A program made the translations under genes and the position numbers. A stretch of DNA of 64,000 bases. Source: Thermococcus sp. 4557 (lineage in GTDB: Archaea > Methanobacteriota_B > Thermococci > Thermococcales > Thermococcaceae). Shown here one piece after another: positions 25,063 to 34,487 of this stretch. The notes under the pieces are model-generated. The model saw only the letters and a program-made list of their open reading frames with translations. It made no database searches and was not told the origin of the DNA. How positions within the stretch are numbered: the first letter of the stretch is position 1; each line of letters opens with the position of its first letter. The stretch spans positions 310,001-374,000 of the forward strand of contig NC_015865.1 in NCBI RefSeq assembly GCF_000221185.1, read 5' to 3'.

Positions 25063-26430
25063 TCACCCGATGAGGATTCCTCCGTCAAAGCGCATGTGCG
25101 GACCGCCTGAGCTGACGAAGGCCGTCTGTCCCTTTCCGCAGAAGCCGACCTCAAGGCCGAAGTCCTTGCCGACAGCGCTTATCTTCTTCAGAGCCTCGAT
25201 GGCAACTCCTGTGATTGAAGTGTCCCTTATCGACTCGGCGATTTCACCGTTCCTGATGACGTAGCCCTCCTGAACGCCGACCTGGAAGGCGCTGTTGAGC
25301 TGGGCCTGGCCGCCGCGGAAGTCAACGACGTAGTAGCCGAACTTGATGTCCTCGATGAGCTCCTCGAAGCTGTGGTCTCCGGGCTCGAAAATAGTGTTTC
25401 TCATCCTGATTATAGGCGGGTAGCGGTAGCTCTCGGCCCTCGCGTGGCCGTTCGGCTCCATGCCCCACTTTGCCGCGTACTCGCGGTTGAGCATTATCTC
25501 CTTGAGAATTCCGTTCTCGATGATGCGTATGTCCCTCACCGGAACACCCTCGTCGTCGTACTTGTCGTTTCCAAAGCCGCCCTCAACGTAGCGTTCGCTC
25601 ATCGTGACGTACTCCGGGGCTATCTGCTTGCCTATGAGGTCCTTGAAGGGTGAGTTTATGGTTAAGTCAGCCTCCGCGAGGTGGCCCAAAGCTTCGTGGG
25701 CGATTATGCCGACGACTATCGGGCCCGCAACGATTGGGAACTCGCCGCGCTTTGGGGCAACACCCTTCAGCTGGCTGTGCATTTTCCTGAGAAGTCTCTC
25801 CGTCACTTTCTCATTCGGCTCGTGCTCCGTCATGAGCTCCCAGCCGTAGTCCACCGCTCCGATGCTATCCCTGGCCATGGCCAGCTTTCCGTCGGCCTTT
25901 CCGGTGACGTAGGTTCCCTGATAGAGGTAGTTGTAGTCCCACTCTATGCGCGTTCCCTCATTGGTGAGGAGGATTTTTTGCCCGCCGCCATCCTCGTAGC
26001 GAACCTGGACGCTCTTAACGGCCTCATCCTCTTTGAGGAGCCTCTCCAGCTCCCTGAGGTGCGCGACCTTCTCCTCTATGTCAACCTCTCCCGGCTTGAC
26101 CTTCATTTTGCTCTTCACGAAGTCCTCGACCGGCTTTATCTCGGCCAGCTCTATCTTTTCGCTCTTGGTCTCGGCGGCCGCTTTAGCCAGCTTGTAGGCC
26201 TCCTCGATTTTCCTCTCGAGGTTTGAGAGGTCGCTGGTTGAGGCAAACCCCCATGCTCCATCGGCCAAGACCCTGATGGCAACGCCCCTGTTCAGCTTCC
26301 CTGTAAAGCTGGTAAAAACGCCGTCTTTGAGGGCAAGCGTCGTCTTTTTGAGGTCTTCATAGCGGAGTTCCACGTAGTCCGCTTTCAGGTTCTCCTCCGC
26401 CCAGCGGAGGGCTTTTTCCAACGCTTCCAT
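25063..26430 (-). CDS. tldD: TldD metalloprotease
   Basis: A 455 aa TldD-family zinc metalloprotease. The catalytic HEALGH is at residues 245-250 (GIIAHEALGHLAEAD), in the family-specific HEXXXH spacing, and GFCGKGQTAFVSSGGPHMRF near the C-terminus (quoted in part: GKGQTAFVSSGGP) supplies the third ligand region. It forms an operon with tldE (10 bp gap). ATG 26430 has GGTGGTGACC in front; the longer frame to 26541 runs into the promoter region of the divergent cupin gene. It acts in the cytoplasm on small or unfolded peptides. Confidence 0.94.
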   Translation of the reverse strand: MEALEKALRWAEENLKADYVELRYEDLKKTTLALKDGVFTSFTGKLNRGVAIRVLADGAWGFASTSDLSNLERKIEEAYKLAKAAAETKSEKIELAEIKPVEDFVKSKMKVKPGEVDIEEKVAHLRELERLLKEDEAVKSVQVRYEDGGGQKILLTNEGTRIEWDYNYLYQGTYVTGKADGKLAMARDSIGAVDYGWELMTEHEPNEKVTERLLRKMHSQLKGVAPKRGEFPIVAGPIVVGIIAHEALGHLAEADLTINSPFKDLIGKQIAPEYVTMSERYVEGGFGNDKYDDEGVPVRDIRIIENGILKEIMLNREYAAKWGMEPNGHARAESYRYPPIIRMRNTIFEPGDHSFEELIEDIKFGYYVVDFRGGQAQLNSAFQVGVQEGYVIRNGEIAESIRDTSITGVAIEALKKISAVGKDFGLEVGFCGKGQTAFVSSGGPHMRFDGGILIG

Positions 26431-26559
26431 GGTCACCACCGTTTCTATTTGTTCACTGATGAATCGCAGGCCGGGTATAAAAGCCTTTTGAGCCTTTCGA
26501 TGGGGGTCGAAAGGATAAAGCTTTTCAACCTTGGGTGCCATTTATTCGGGGGATGGGGC

Positions 26560-26904
26560 ATGAAGGCCGAAATCAAAAACCTCATAGACAGGGGCACCTA
26601 CCGGAAGCTTCCGCTCTTCGAGGGCGAACTGCCCGAGGGCTCATACGCACAGATAGTGGAGGTCAAGCCCGGGCAGACCGTCGGGAAGCACTACCATCTC
26701 CACCAGTATGAGCTGTTCTACATAATGAGCGGCGAAGCAAGGCTCGGCATCGGCGATACTGAATACCTCGCAAAGCCCGGCGACATCTTCCTGGTAAAGC
26801 CCAAAACCATCCACTGGGTGGTCAACGAGCAGGATGAGCCGTTCAGGCTCTTCGTGGTGAAGCTGAACTACCACGGGGATGACTCCGTTTGGCTGGAGGA
26901 GTGA
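26560..26904 (+). CDS. cupin-domain protein
   Basis: A 114 aa single cupin. Motif 1 is visible as GKHYHLHQYELFYIMSGEARL (quoted in part: KHYHLHQYELFY), with His/His/Glu metal ligands, and motif 2 as KPGDIFLVKPKTIHWVVN with the last His. A metal centre is therefore likely; the substrate (sugar, amino acid or regulatory ligand) cannot be read. It is followed after 2 bp by the aspartate racemase gene, whose ribosome binding site overlaps the end of this gene, so the two are co-translated. Confidence 0.85.
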   Translation: MKAEIKNLIDRGTYRKLPLFEGELPEGSYAQIVEVKPGQTVGKHYHLHQYELFYIMSGEARLGIGDTEYLAKPGDIFLVKPKTIHWVVNEQDEPFRLFVVKLNYHGDDSVWLEE

Positions 26905-26906
26905 AG

Positions 26907-27602
26907 ATGGAGAGGGTCATCGGCATCCTCGGAGGCATGGGGCCTCTGGCGACCGCCGACCTCTTCAGAAGGATAGTCGAGAAGACCCCCGCGAAGAGGG
27001 ACCAGGACCACCCCAGGATAATCATCTACAACGACCCCAAAATCCCGGACAGAACCGCATTTATCCTGGGGAACGGGGGAGACCCGAGACCGGCCCTGGT
27101 GGAAGGGGCGAGAAAGCTCGAAAGCTGGGGGGCGGACTTCATCATAATGCCCTGCAACACCGCACACTTCTTCGCCGAGACCATCCAGAGAGCGGTAAAG
27201 ATTCCGCTCGTCAGCATGATCGAGGCGACGGCAGAGGAGATAGAAAACCTCGGCTTGCGCAGGGTCGGCCTCCTGGCAACGGACGGCACCATAAAGGGAC
27301 TGGTCTACCACCGCGCGCTCCTCGGCAGGGGCGTTGGAATAGCTGTCCCAGGAAAGAACGACCAGGAGAAAGTTATGCGGGCGATCTACAGGGGAGTGAA
27401 GGCGGGGAACCTTGAGCTTGGAAGGAGGCTTTTCTTGGAGGTGGTCAGGAGGCTCGAACGCAGGGTTGATGGAATCATAGCAGGCTGCACGGAGGTCAGC
27501 GTCGCCCTGAAACCGGAGGACCTGAGCGTCCCACTGATCGATCCGCTTGACGTGATAGCCGAGAAGGCCGTGAGGCTCGCCCTCGGCCTTGAGGAGCTCT
27601 AA
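26907..27602 (+). CDS. aspartate/glutamate racemase family protein
   Basis: A 231 aa cofactor-independent racemase. The two catalytic Cys are Cys83 (MPCNTAHFFA) and Cys194 (AGCTEVSVA), as in the Pyrococcus horikoshii aspartate racemase, and the opening GILGGMGPLATADLF is diagnostic. It interconverts L- and D-aspartate; archaeal use of D-Asp is not settled. GGAGGAGTGA precedes the ATG, inside the end of the cupin gene. Its 3' end overlaps convergent corA by 4 bp. Confidence 0.92.
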   Translation: MERVIGILGGMGPLATADLFRRIVEKTPAKRDQDHPRIIIYNDPKIPDRTAFILGNGGDPRPALVEGARKLESWGADFIIMPCNTAHFFAETIQRAVKIPLVSMIEATAEEIENLGLRRVGLLATDGTIKGLVYHRALLGRGVGIAVPGKNDQEKVMRAIYRGVKAGNLELGRRLFLEVVRRLERRVDGIIAGCTEVSVALKPEDLSVPLIDPLDVIAEKAVRLALGLEEL

Positions 27603-28582
27603 ATCCATCCTTTTCTCCTGAAGTAGGCGAGCATGCCGAGGGCGATTCCGAGCATGACCATCAGAACCGCGGGGTAGCTGTAGCGCCAGGCCAGCTCCGG
27701 CATGTAGCGGAAGTTCATTCCGTAGAGGCCGGTTATGAAGGTCAGCGGGATGAATATCGTCGAGACGACCGTGAGGATTCTGATGATGTCGTTCGTTTTC
27801 ATGGAGAGTGTGGAGTAGTAGAGCTCGACGAGGCTGTTGGCGAGTTCGCGCTGTCCCTCGAGGATTTCGAGAACTTCGAGGACGTGGTCGTGGAGTTCGT
27901 CTATGAAGGGCTTGGTGTCCTCGCTGAAGAAATCCCCACCCTCGAGCCTCAGCTTCCTGAACGCCTCCAGGAGGGGAAATATCGTGCGGCGCATGAAGAG
28001 TATCTCCCGTCTTATTCCGTGTATCCTGCGCAGAACTCCCTCGTCCGCCCTCGAAAGTATCCGCGCCTCGAGCTCCTCCATCTGGGAGCTTATGCGCTCG
28101 ATTATCGGCACGTAGTTTTCGACTATCGCCTCAAGAATCGCGAAGAGCAGAAAATCGGCACCGTGTTCGCGGAGGAGTCCCTCACCCTTGCGGATGCCTT
28201 CCCGTATCGGGTCGAAAACGTCCCCCGGGGTCTCCTGGATGGTTATCACGAGGTTGCCCTTCAGGATGATGCCCATCCTCTCCCTCTTCAGCCCGCCGTC
28301 TATCTCGTAGACCTGGTGGAGAAGGAGAAAGAGGTAGTCCGGGAACACCACCACCCTAGCCCTGCCGCTCGCCCGCCTTAGGGTCTTCATCTGCGTTTCG
28401 TGGATTCCCAGTGCCTCCCTCAGTTCGGGCACGATGGAGACTGTGTCCACGTTCACCCACACAACATCATAGCCGCTTACGGAGAGGGCCTCCTTGATGC
28501 TTTCCACCTTTCTGCTGAGGAACTTGTCCCTTGAATACGCGATGACCGTTATCCTGGGCTTTTCCCCGGCTTCATCGGCCAT
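27599..28582 (-). CDS. corA: CorA-family magnesium/cobalt transporter
   Basis: A 327 aa CorA channel subunit. A large cytosolic N-terminal domain is followed by two C-terminal membrane helices, with the selectivity signature GMN at 288-290 in ITGLYGMNF. The second helix ends in a basic YFRRKGW. Homopentamers carry Mg2+ (and Co2+ or Ni2+ in some members) into the cell. Cobalt supply would suit the cobalamin genes, but no sequence link supports that. It is 9 bp downstream of the MBL-fold gene on the same strand, so they share a transcript. Confidence 0.94.
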   Translation of the reverse strand: MADEAGEKPRITVIAYSRDKFLSRKVESIKEALSVSGYDVVWVNVDTVSIVPELREALGIHETQMKTLRRASGRARVVVFPDYLFLLLHQVYEIDGGLKRERMGIILKGNLVITIQETPGDVFDPIREGIRKGEGLLREHGADFLLFAILEAIVENYVPIIERISSQMEELEARILSRADEGVLRRIHGIRREILFMRRTIFPLLEAFRKLRLEGGDFFSEDTKPFIDELHDHVLEVLEILEGQRELANSLVELYYSTLSMKTNDIIRILTVVSTIFIPLTFITGLYGMNFRYMPELAWRYSYPAVLMVMLGIALGMLAYFRRKGWI

Positions 28583-28591
28583 GGTCTCACC

Positions 28592-29419
28592 TCAGAACTC
28601 CATGACCATTCCGGAGTGCAGCTTGTGGAAGCGCTCGCCGTAGGTCTCCAGGAAGGCCGCCTCTGCCCTCAGCCCGGTGCAGTGTCCGGTGTAGACCTCC
28701 TCCACCCCGAGCTCCTGGAACTCCCTCACGGTTCTTTCGATGCGTTCGTCACCCGAGTCTATGAGGTGGAAGCCGCCTATGACCGCGCGGACGCGCCTCT
28801 CCCCGGTCATCCGTATCGCATGCTTTACTATGCTCACTATGCCCGCGTGGCTGCAGCCGCTCACGATAACCAGGCCCTCCGACGTTTTAGCCACGAGGCT
28901 CATGTCGTCCATAATGGTGTCCTCCATTACCTGGCCGTCCCTCAGGGTGTAAACCCCGATATGCCCCTGCTCGAAGTTCTCGCGGTTGCGGATTTCACCT
29001 GTGGAGTACAGGCCCTCAACTATTTCGAGAGGCTTTGGGGCAAGGTATAGGTCAGCGAGTTCCTCAACCTCCTCCCTCCTGAAGGGAATCCCAACGTCCC
29101 TGAGGTAGGGCTTCATAACGAAGTGCCTTCTGAAGATACTCGGGTGCGCTATAACCGGAACCCGCCTTCCGATGGCCCTTAGAATGCCCAGAAGCCCTCC
29201 CGTGTGGTCGTAGTGGCAGTGGCTCAGGAAGATGTAATCAATGTGTGAACTCGGATCGAGGCCGAGGAGCCTCATGTTGTGGAGTATAGGCTCGGCGCTC
29301 TGGCCGGTGTCGAAGAGGATTCCCTTTCCGGCCTTCTCTATCAGGAAGCTTACGCCGTGCTGGGCCAGAAAGGGGCTTTCGTAGCCGGAATAGTCCTCGA
29401 CAAGGACGTATATTCGCAT
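28592..29419 (-). CDS. metallo-beta-lactamase fold hydrolase (COG1237 type)
   Basis: A 275 aa MBL-fold protein. The HxHxDH motif is HCHYDH (67-72 in LSHCHYDHTGG). Downstream ligands are suggested by SGCSHAGIVSIVKH (near 195) and GGFHL. The layout matches the archaeal group often annotated as 7,8-dihydropterin-6-methyl-4-(beta-D-ribofuranosyl)aminobenzene-5'-phosphate synthase-like, but the true substrate in Thermococcales is unknown. ATG 29419 follows GGTGAAACC; two extra in-frame residues upstream are possible. It precedes corA in an operon. Confidence 0.85.
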   Translation of the reverse strand: MRIYVLVEDYSGYESPFLAQHGVSFLIEKAGKGILFDTGQSAEPILHNMRLLGLDPSSHIDYIFLSHCHYDHTGGLLGILRAIGRRVPVIAHPSIFRRHFVMKPYLRDVGIPFRREEVEELADLYLAPKPLEIVEGLYSTGEIRNRENFEQGHIGVYTLRDGQVMEDTIMDDMSLVAKTSEGLVIVSGCSHAGIVSIVKHAIRMTGERRVRAVIGGFHLIDSGDERIERTVREFQELGVEEVYTGHCTGLRAEAAFLETYGERFHKLHSGMVMEF

Positions 29420-29476
29420 GGGTTTCACCGGAGGAATTAGGAAAAAGGTGGAGTTATAGTTTTCGGGGGTATTTGG

Positions 29477-31531
29477 TTATCCCCTCCTCTTCCCTTTCGT
29501 GATGTAGAGTGCCAGCAGAACCACGCCCGCTCCAAGGACAAACGCCGGAATGATTATGGGCATCCGGGATTTGTGTCTCAGGCTTACCCTGACTATCCTC
29601 TGTCTTTCGGCCAACACTGTGACGTTGGCGGTGTAAGCCTCATAGCCTTCTTTGATCACTTCAAGCTCATGGGTTCCCTGGAGTATGCTTATGAAGAGGG
29701 GCGTTTTACCCCTGTTCTTTCCATCGACTATCACGGTCGCACCTGGGGGATCGCTGGTAACGTTGAGGAAACCAAAGGCGGGCCTCAGGCGTATTTCCCC
29801 CAGGGTTATGGACGGGGCCGTTAGGTTGAGATTTTCGGTGTAGTTGAGGTACCCCCATCTTCCCGCCGTTAGGAGGTATTCTCCAGGCGGCAGTTCAATC
29901 CTCAGCTCGTTGTTCCTTATCTCGCCGTAGTAGGTGCCGTTGATGTAAACCTTCGTCCCCGGGACGTTTGAGATGAGGTACAGCACGGCCACGGGCTCGA
30001 GGGTGACGTTTAGATGGACCGTGTGAAAGGGCTCAACGGTGATGTTCGTTACGAAATCCCGATAGCCGTCAAGCCATACCCTTACCGTGTGGTTGCCCGC
30101 ATCCACGGTGATGTTTGCCGTTGAATTGGCGGGGATGTTCTTCATGGCCTCCCCATCAACGTAGACCGTGGCGTAAGGGGTTCCGCTCACAAGAAGCCAG
30201 CCGCGGTACCACTCAAGTGGGGCCTCAACGAAGATAGTTTTTCCGGGGACAACCCGCACAGTCCCTTCGTAGCGGTAGGCGGGCCAGTTGTACGCGACCG
30301 CGGTGAGGTTATAAACGCCCGCGGGAAGGGTGACTTTCACCGAACCGTTGCCCATATGCTCCCCGTTGATGTAGACATTGGCGTCGAGGGGATTGGGCCA
30401 TATCTCGAGGGTGCCCTCCGCCCTCCTGAGCTTTCCACGCAACCCGACCCCAATGTTCCCGAGTCCACGCAGGGTTTTGGGAGTTACAATCTCGGAGGTC
30501 ACGTTTAAACTAAGAACCCTGATTTCCGAGGCTCTCGATTGGGACAGGAAGCTGTCCAGAGTGGCCACGTACATGGTTCCGTTTCCGCCACCGCCGAGAA
30601 TGTCCCCAGATATTGCTACCAGCGGCCTTCCCCCTGTGTAGAGGAGTGCTTTGCTCCCATGGACCTTCACAACGGCCCCCCTGGGGCCTTTAACCCCGAC
30701 GAGCAGGAGGTCATCACCGTTTGCTTCCACATCGAAGAGACTTACCCCCTCAAAAAAGACCGCCCTCCCTTCCCAGGGCAGGATCACGTACGTGCCGTTT
30801 AACATTCCAATCAGGAGGATGGGCTCTCCAACATAGGCCACCCTTACAACCGCGTCCCCTGTGGCGGTGATGGGAAAGCGGAGGGCCCTTACTGGACGTC
30901 CCTCAGGGGACACTTCGAGAAGTATGGGGGAGCCGTTTCGATCAACACCCCCGGCGTATATGAGCCTGCCGTCGGTGGCAAGGGATGATAGTGTGAGATT
31001 GGGAAACGCTATGAGTTCCTTGGGAAGTCCCGTGCCCAGAATCACGAGGGAGGAGCCGAGTAGCGGGTGGAAGACCAGTGAGTAAACGGTGTCGTTGAGC
31101 ACCACGGGGCTTGCCAGCAGTCCTGCGTGGGCGGTTCCCAGGTATCCGAAGGAACCGTTTACGAAGACGTGCCACGACTGAGCGATTTCCGGTTTCATGC
31201 TGTCACATTCCGAGCCCGCAAGGAGGAGCGTGCTCCTGACCTTCTCCATCCCAAACCCGGGCCACAGCTCAACGTCGGTGCTGATGTTCGGCAGGAGCGT
31301 CCAGTTCTGAAGTTTGCCATCCTCGGATATGACGATGAGGCTTACATAGCCATCGCAGGCGTAACCCGAGCTGGATGCCACCACAAGCGCGTATATCGTG
31401 CCGTTTATTTCCGTCAGGTCGACCACATAGGATTCGTCCATTAGACCATCGAGCTCAATCTCAAAGGCCCCTGCTCCGCTGGTGGAAGCTATGAGGATGA
31501 GTGCCAGCAGAACCAGGAGAGCTCTTCCCAT
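29477..31531 (-). CDS. PEGA-domain surface protein
   Basis: A 684 aa envelope protein with an N-terminal signal peptide (LLVLLALILIASTSGAGA) and a roughly 350-residue beta-propeller-like region with repeated GG/DG turns. About four PEGA-type repeats follow between residues 372 and 650 (LEIWPNPLDANVYINGEHMG, LISNVPGTKVYINGTYYGE and VTSDPPGATVIVDGKNRGKTP are the clearest, each partly quoted). A C-terminal membrane helix (about 657-678) and a basic KGKRRG stop-transfer end complete it. Many NxT/NxS sequons fit an exported glycoprotein. PEGA repeats occur in S-layer-associated proteins. Function is unknown; it is a single-gene unit. Confidence 0.85.
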   Translation of the reverse strand: MGRALLVLLALILIASTSGAGAFEIELDGLMDESYVVDLTEINGTIYALVVASSSGYACDGYVSLIVISEDGKLQNWTLLPNISTDVELWPGFGMEKVRSTLLLAGSECDSMKPEIAQSWHVFVNGSFGYLGTAHAGLLASPVVLNDTVYSLVFHPLLGSSLVILGTGLPKELIAFPNLTLSSLATDGRLIYAGGVDRNGSPILLEVSPEGRPVRALRFPITATGDAVVRVAYVGEPILLIGMLNGTYVILPWEGRAVFFEGVSLFDVEANGDDLLLVGVKGPRGAVVKVHGSKALLYTGGRPLVAISGDILGGGGNGTMYVATLDSFLSQSRASEIRVLSLNVTSEIVTPKTLRGLGNIGVGLRGKLRRAEGTLEIWPNPLDANVYINGEHMGNGSVKVTLPAGVYNLTAVAYNWPAYRYEGTVRVVPGKTIFVEAPLEWYRGWLLVSGTPYATVYVDGEAMKNIPANSTANITVDAGNHTVRVWLDGYRDFVTNITVEPFHTVHLNVTLEPVAVLYLISNVPGTKVYINGTYYGEIRNNELRIELPPGEYLLTAGRWGYLNYTENLNLTAPSITLGEIRLRPAFGFLNVTSDPPGATVIVDGKNRGKTPLFISILQGTHELEVIKEGYEAYTANVTVLAERQRIVRVSLRHKSRMPIIIPAFVLGAGVVLLALYITKGKRRG

Positions 31532-31642
31532 TCAACCACCGACCTTAATACGATTGTCCGGAATAAATATCTTTCGTTCTTAAGTTCCTTCCTCGACCGC
31601 AACCCCTTAAAACCCTCGCGCGAATTTAGCCCGGTGGTGAGC

Positions 31643-32836
31643 ATGGAGATAGGTGTTGTTGGAAAGCCAAACGTTGGGAAATCAACCTTTTTCTCGGCCG
31701 CTACGCTTGTTGACGTTGACATCGCCAATTATCCGTTCACTACGATAGACGCGAACGTTGGGGTCACCTACGCGATAACGGATCACCCCTGCAAAGAACT
31801 CGGCTGTAAACCAAACCCCCAGAACTACGAGTACCGTGATGGGAAGGCGCTCATCCCGATAAAGATGATAGACGTTGCCGGGCTGGTTCCTGGAGCTCAT
31901 GAGGGACGCGGGCTGGGCAACAAGTTCCTCGATGACCTCAGAATGGCCTCGGCTTTAATCCACGTCGTTGATGTTACCGGAAAGACCGACGCAGAGGGGC
32001 AGCCGACCGACCACCACGATCCCGTGGAGGACATAGAGTTCCTCGAGAGGGAGATAGACTACTGGATCTACGGCATCCTCCACAAGAACTGGGAGAAGTT
32101 CGCGAAGAGGATAAAGCTCCAGCACCTCAAGCTCGCCCAGGCCATTGCCGACCAGCTGACGGGAATCGGGGTGAGCGAGGAGGATGCCTTCGAGGCCATC
32201 CACAAGCTCGGCCTGGACAACGACCCGACCAAGTGGAGCGACGAGGATCTGCTGGCCTTCGTCCGCGAGCTGAGGAAGATAAACAAGCCGATTATCATAG
32301 CGGCCAACAAGGCGGACGCGGCGGCCGACGCTCAGATAGAGCGCCTGATAAAGAAGGGGAAGAACAGGGGGTATATAGTCGTCCCGACGAGTGCGGCGGC
32401 GGAGCTGACGCTGAGAAAGGCCGCCAAGGCGGGATTCATAGACTACGTGCCCGGTTCTAGCGACTTCAAAATCCTCAAGCCGATGAGCGGAAAGCAGGAA
32501 AAGGCGCTTATGCTCATAAAGGAGAAGGTCCTCGACCGCTTCGGCTCCACGGGAGTCCAGGAGGTAATAAACCGGGCAACGTTTGAGCTCCTGAAGCTCA
32601 TCCCCGCCTACCCCGTGGAGGACGAGCACAAGCTCACGGACCAGTTCGGAAACGTCCTGCCCCACGTCCACCTGCTTCCGAAGGGTTCAACACCCCGGGC
32701 CCTGGCGTACAAGGTGCACACCGACCTCGGGAAGACCTTCCTCTACGCGGTGAACGCGAGAACCCACAGGCGCGTTGGGGAAGACTACGAGCTGGAGTTC
32801 AACGACATCATCAAAATCGTGGCCACGGCACGCTGA
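31643..32836 (+). CDS. ychF: YchF/Obg-type GTPase-ATPase, archaeal
   Basis: A 397 aa TRAFAC-class P-loop protein. G1 is GKPNVGKST (7-15), G3 is IDVAGLVPGAHEGRGLG and G4 is ANKAD in IIIAANKADAAA, followed by a helical insertion and a C-terminal TGS domain (about 325-395). The NKAD-type G4 and overall build match the archaeal YchF-related family; bacterial and eukaryotic YchF/OLA1 prefer ATP. It is ribosome-associated in other organisms. ATG 31643 follows GGTGGTGAG. It is divergent from the PEGA gene. Confidence 0.9.
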   Translation: MEIGVVGKPNVGKSTFFSAATLVDVDIANYPFTTIDANVGVTYAITDHPCKELGCKPNPQNYEYRDGKALIPIKMIDVAGLVPGAHEGRGLGNKFLDDLRMASALIHVVDVTGKTDAEGQPTDHHDPVEDIEFLEREIDYWIYGILHKNWEKFAKRIKLQHLKLAQAIADQLTGIGVSEEDAFEAIHKLGLDNDPTKWSDEDLLAFVRELRKINKPIIIAANKADAAADAQIERLIKKGKNRGYIVVPTSAAAELTLRKAAKAGFIDYVPGSSDFKILKPMSGKQEKALMLIKEKVLDRFGSTGVQEVINRATFELLKLIPAYPVEDEHKLTDQFGNVLPHVHLLPKGSTPRALAYKVHTDLGKTFLYAVNARTHRRVGEDYELEFNDIIKIVATAR

Positions 32837-32852
32837 TTTTGAGCTTGCCGTT

Positions 32853-33365
32853 TTATTTTCCCCTAACTTCCCGGATCAGTTCCTGGTAGAGCCTCGGCTC
32901 AACGTCATCCTCCGTGAGGCCGAGCCTTCCCGCGATTTCCCATATCCTGCGCTTGGCTTCCTCCACGTTGTCCGAGATTACCTCGATGTCCAGAAAAGCC
33001 CCCAGTCCTTCCACTTCGTTCAGCTCGAAGGTAACGCCATCCAGCCGATAAACGAGGCGGCGTTTCCTGATCCAGATATCCTCCCTGAACCCGAGGCGCT
33101 TCAGGATCTCAACGGTCCTGTCGAAGTCTGAAACCTCCACTTCGATCTCGTCGAACTCCTCGTTTCGCCCCGGGTCGGCTATGCGCTTGTACGTCAAGAA
33201 GGACCTTCCGAGGTTCGAGATTCTCCGAACCCGAAGAAGCTCATGGGGAGGAAGGGAGAAATAGAGATCCTCCTGGAGCTCCTCCCGCACGAAGTCCGCA
33301 CCGAGGGATTCTATCGCGGCCCTGGCCTGATTGAAGTCGATGCGGAACTTTACCTCTATCTCCAT
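32853..33365 (-). CDS. CYTH-domain protein (CyaB/thiamine triphosphatase-like)
   Basis: A 170 aa CYTH phosphohydrolase/cyclase-fold protein. The N-terminal MEIEVKFRI is the EXEXK signature; RVRRISN, TYKRI, EFDEIEVEV and FLDIEVIS provide the paired basic and acidic strands of the tunnel. It is often annotated class IV adenylate cyclase, though archaeal members more likely hydrolyse triphosphates. Its start codon overlaps the stop of the Lrp-type regulator (TGATG), so it is translated with it. Confidence 0.9.
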   Translation of the reverse strand: MEIEVKFRIDFNQARAAIESLGADFVREELQEDLYFSLPPHELLRVRRISNLGRSFLTYKRIADPGRNEEFDEIEVEVSDFDRTVEILKRLGFREDIWIRKRRLVYRLDGVTFELNEVEGLGAFLDIEVISDNVEEAKRRIWEIAGRLGLTEDDVEPRLYQELIREVRGK

Positions 33366-33847
33366 CAGACACCCACCAGGAAGCCCACAAGGCCTTTACC
33401 CTTGCCGAATTCGTCTATCGGGATGACCTCGACCCTCTTGAGCGTTGGAAGAACCTTGATGGTTTCATCGACAAAGCGGTTCAGTTTCTCGGGGCTCTCC
33501 TCGCCGACAAGGGCAACGACACCGTCCTTGCCGCTCCTGGCAACGGTCAGGACATTGGGGAGGAGTGAGAGCGTTTTCATTATATGCCGGATATATCTCT
33601 CCAGGAAATCCTCGATTATGGGAGTTTCAGCCTGTATGTAAACGATCGCCAGGGCTTTCGGCTGAAGGTCCTCTCCGAGAACGATTGTGTATTTGCCTAT
33701 AATGCCGCGCTCCTGGAGCTTTTTAATCCTGAAGTGGATGGTGGATTCCGGCCTGTTCAGTCTCTCAGCTATCTCGGAGATGGTCAGCCTGGCATCTTCC
33801 TTCAGGATGCGGAGGATTGCCCTGTCAAGGTCATCGAGCTGAACCAT
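33365..33847 (-). CDS. Lrp/AsnC-family transcription regulator
   Basis: A 160 aa Lrp/AsnC regulator. The helix-turn-helix is LDRAILRILKEDARLTISEIAERLNRPESTIHFRIKKLQERG (about 6-47, named by its ends LDRAIL and KKLQERG). It is followed by the beta-alpha RAM ligand/dimer domain. ATG 33847 has GGAGG seven bases upstream; the ORF is open for 12 codons before it. It lies 1 bp after ubiX and 1 bp into the CYTH gene, so ubiX-lrp-CYTH is one transcript. Target genes cannot be read; autoregulation is usual. Confidence 0.92.
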   Translation of the reverse strand: MVQLDDLDRAILRILKEDARLTISEIAERLNRPESTIHFRIKKLQERGIIGKYTIVLGEDLQPKALAIVYIQAETPIIEDFLERYIRHIMKTLSLLPNVLTVARSGKDGVVALVGEESPEKLNRFVDETIKVLPTLKRVEVIPIDEFGKGKGLVGFLVGV

Positions 33848-33848
33848 G

Positions 33849-34382
33849 TTAACTCCTCCACCGGGGGTATACATCGTTCTCAATGCTAAGAAGGTCTAAG
33901 ATTTTTCCAATTATAAAGTTTACCATATCGTCTAAAGTTTTGGGCTTTGTGTAAAATCCTGGGGAGGCTGGCATAATTATCCCGCCAGCTTGAGTAACGC
34001 GCACCATGTTTTGCAGATGTATCAAATTCAACGGCGTCTCCCTGACGAGCAGGATGAGCTTCCTCCTCTCCTTCAGCGCCACGTCCGCGGCCCGGGCGAT
34101 CAGATTGTCAGCGTAGCCGTTCGCGATTGCCGAAAGGGTCTTCATGGAGCACGGGGCTATCACCACGGCGTCGAAGGGATGTGAGCCGGACGCTATGGGG
34201 GCGAAGAGGTCGTCATCCATGTAGTCCGGCTTGAAATCCGCACCGGTCTCGTGCCGGAGCACCGCGAGGCCCGTCTTTGAGGCAACGGTGATGACCTCAT
34301 GTCCCGTTTCCCTCAGCACATCGATGAGCCTGAGCCCATATATCGCGCCGCTGGCCCCTGTTATCGCGACTACCACCTTCAT
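33849..34382 (-). CDS. ubiX: UbiX/Pad1-type flavin prenyltransferase
   Basis: A 177 aa flavoprotein that builds prenylated FMN, the cofactor of UbiD-type decarboxylases. Signatures are [16 protein letters not shown] (3-18), the FMN-binding [27 protein letters not shown] segment (quoted in part: [14 protein letters not shown]) and [19 protein letters not shown]. In archaea it may serve mevalonate-pathway or quinone-related UbiD proteins; none is in the window. It is the first gene of the ubiX-lrp-CYTH operon, divergent from dacZ. Confidence 0.93.
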   Translation of the reverse strand: MKVVVAITGASGAIYGLRLIDVLRETGHEVITVASKTGLAVLRHETGADFKPDYMDDDLFAPIASGSHPFDAVVIAPCSMKTLSAIANGYADNLIARAADVALKERRKLILLVRETPLNLIHLQNMVRVTQAGGIIMPASPGFYTKPKTLDDMVNFIIGKILDLLSIENDVYPRWRS

Positions 34383-34487
34383 TTCTTACACCAATGAGAC
34401 TACGTGCTGCCTGTTTTAACGTTTTCTGGACGCCCACGGGCGGTAAGTTTTTATGTCCTCACGAATATCCCAAGACGGTTGGTGAGC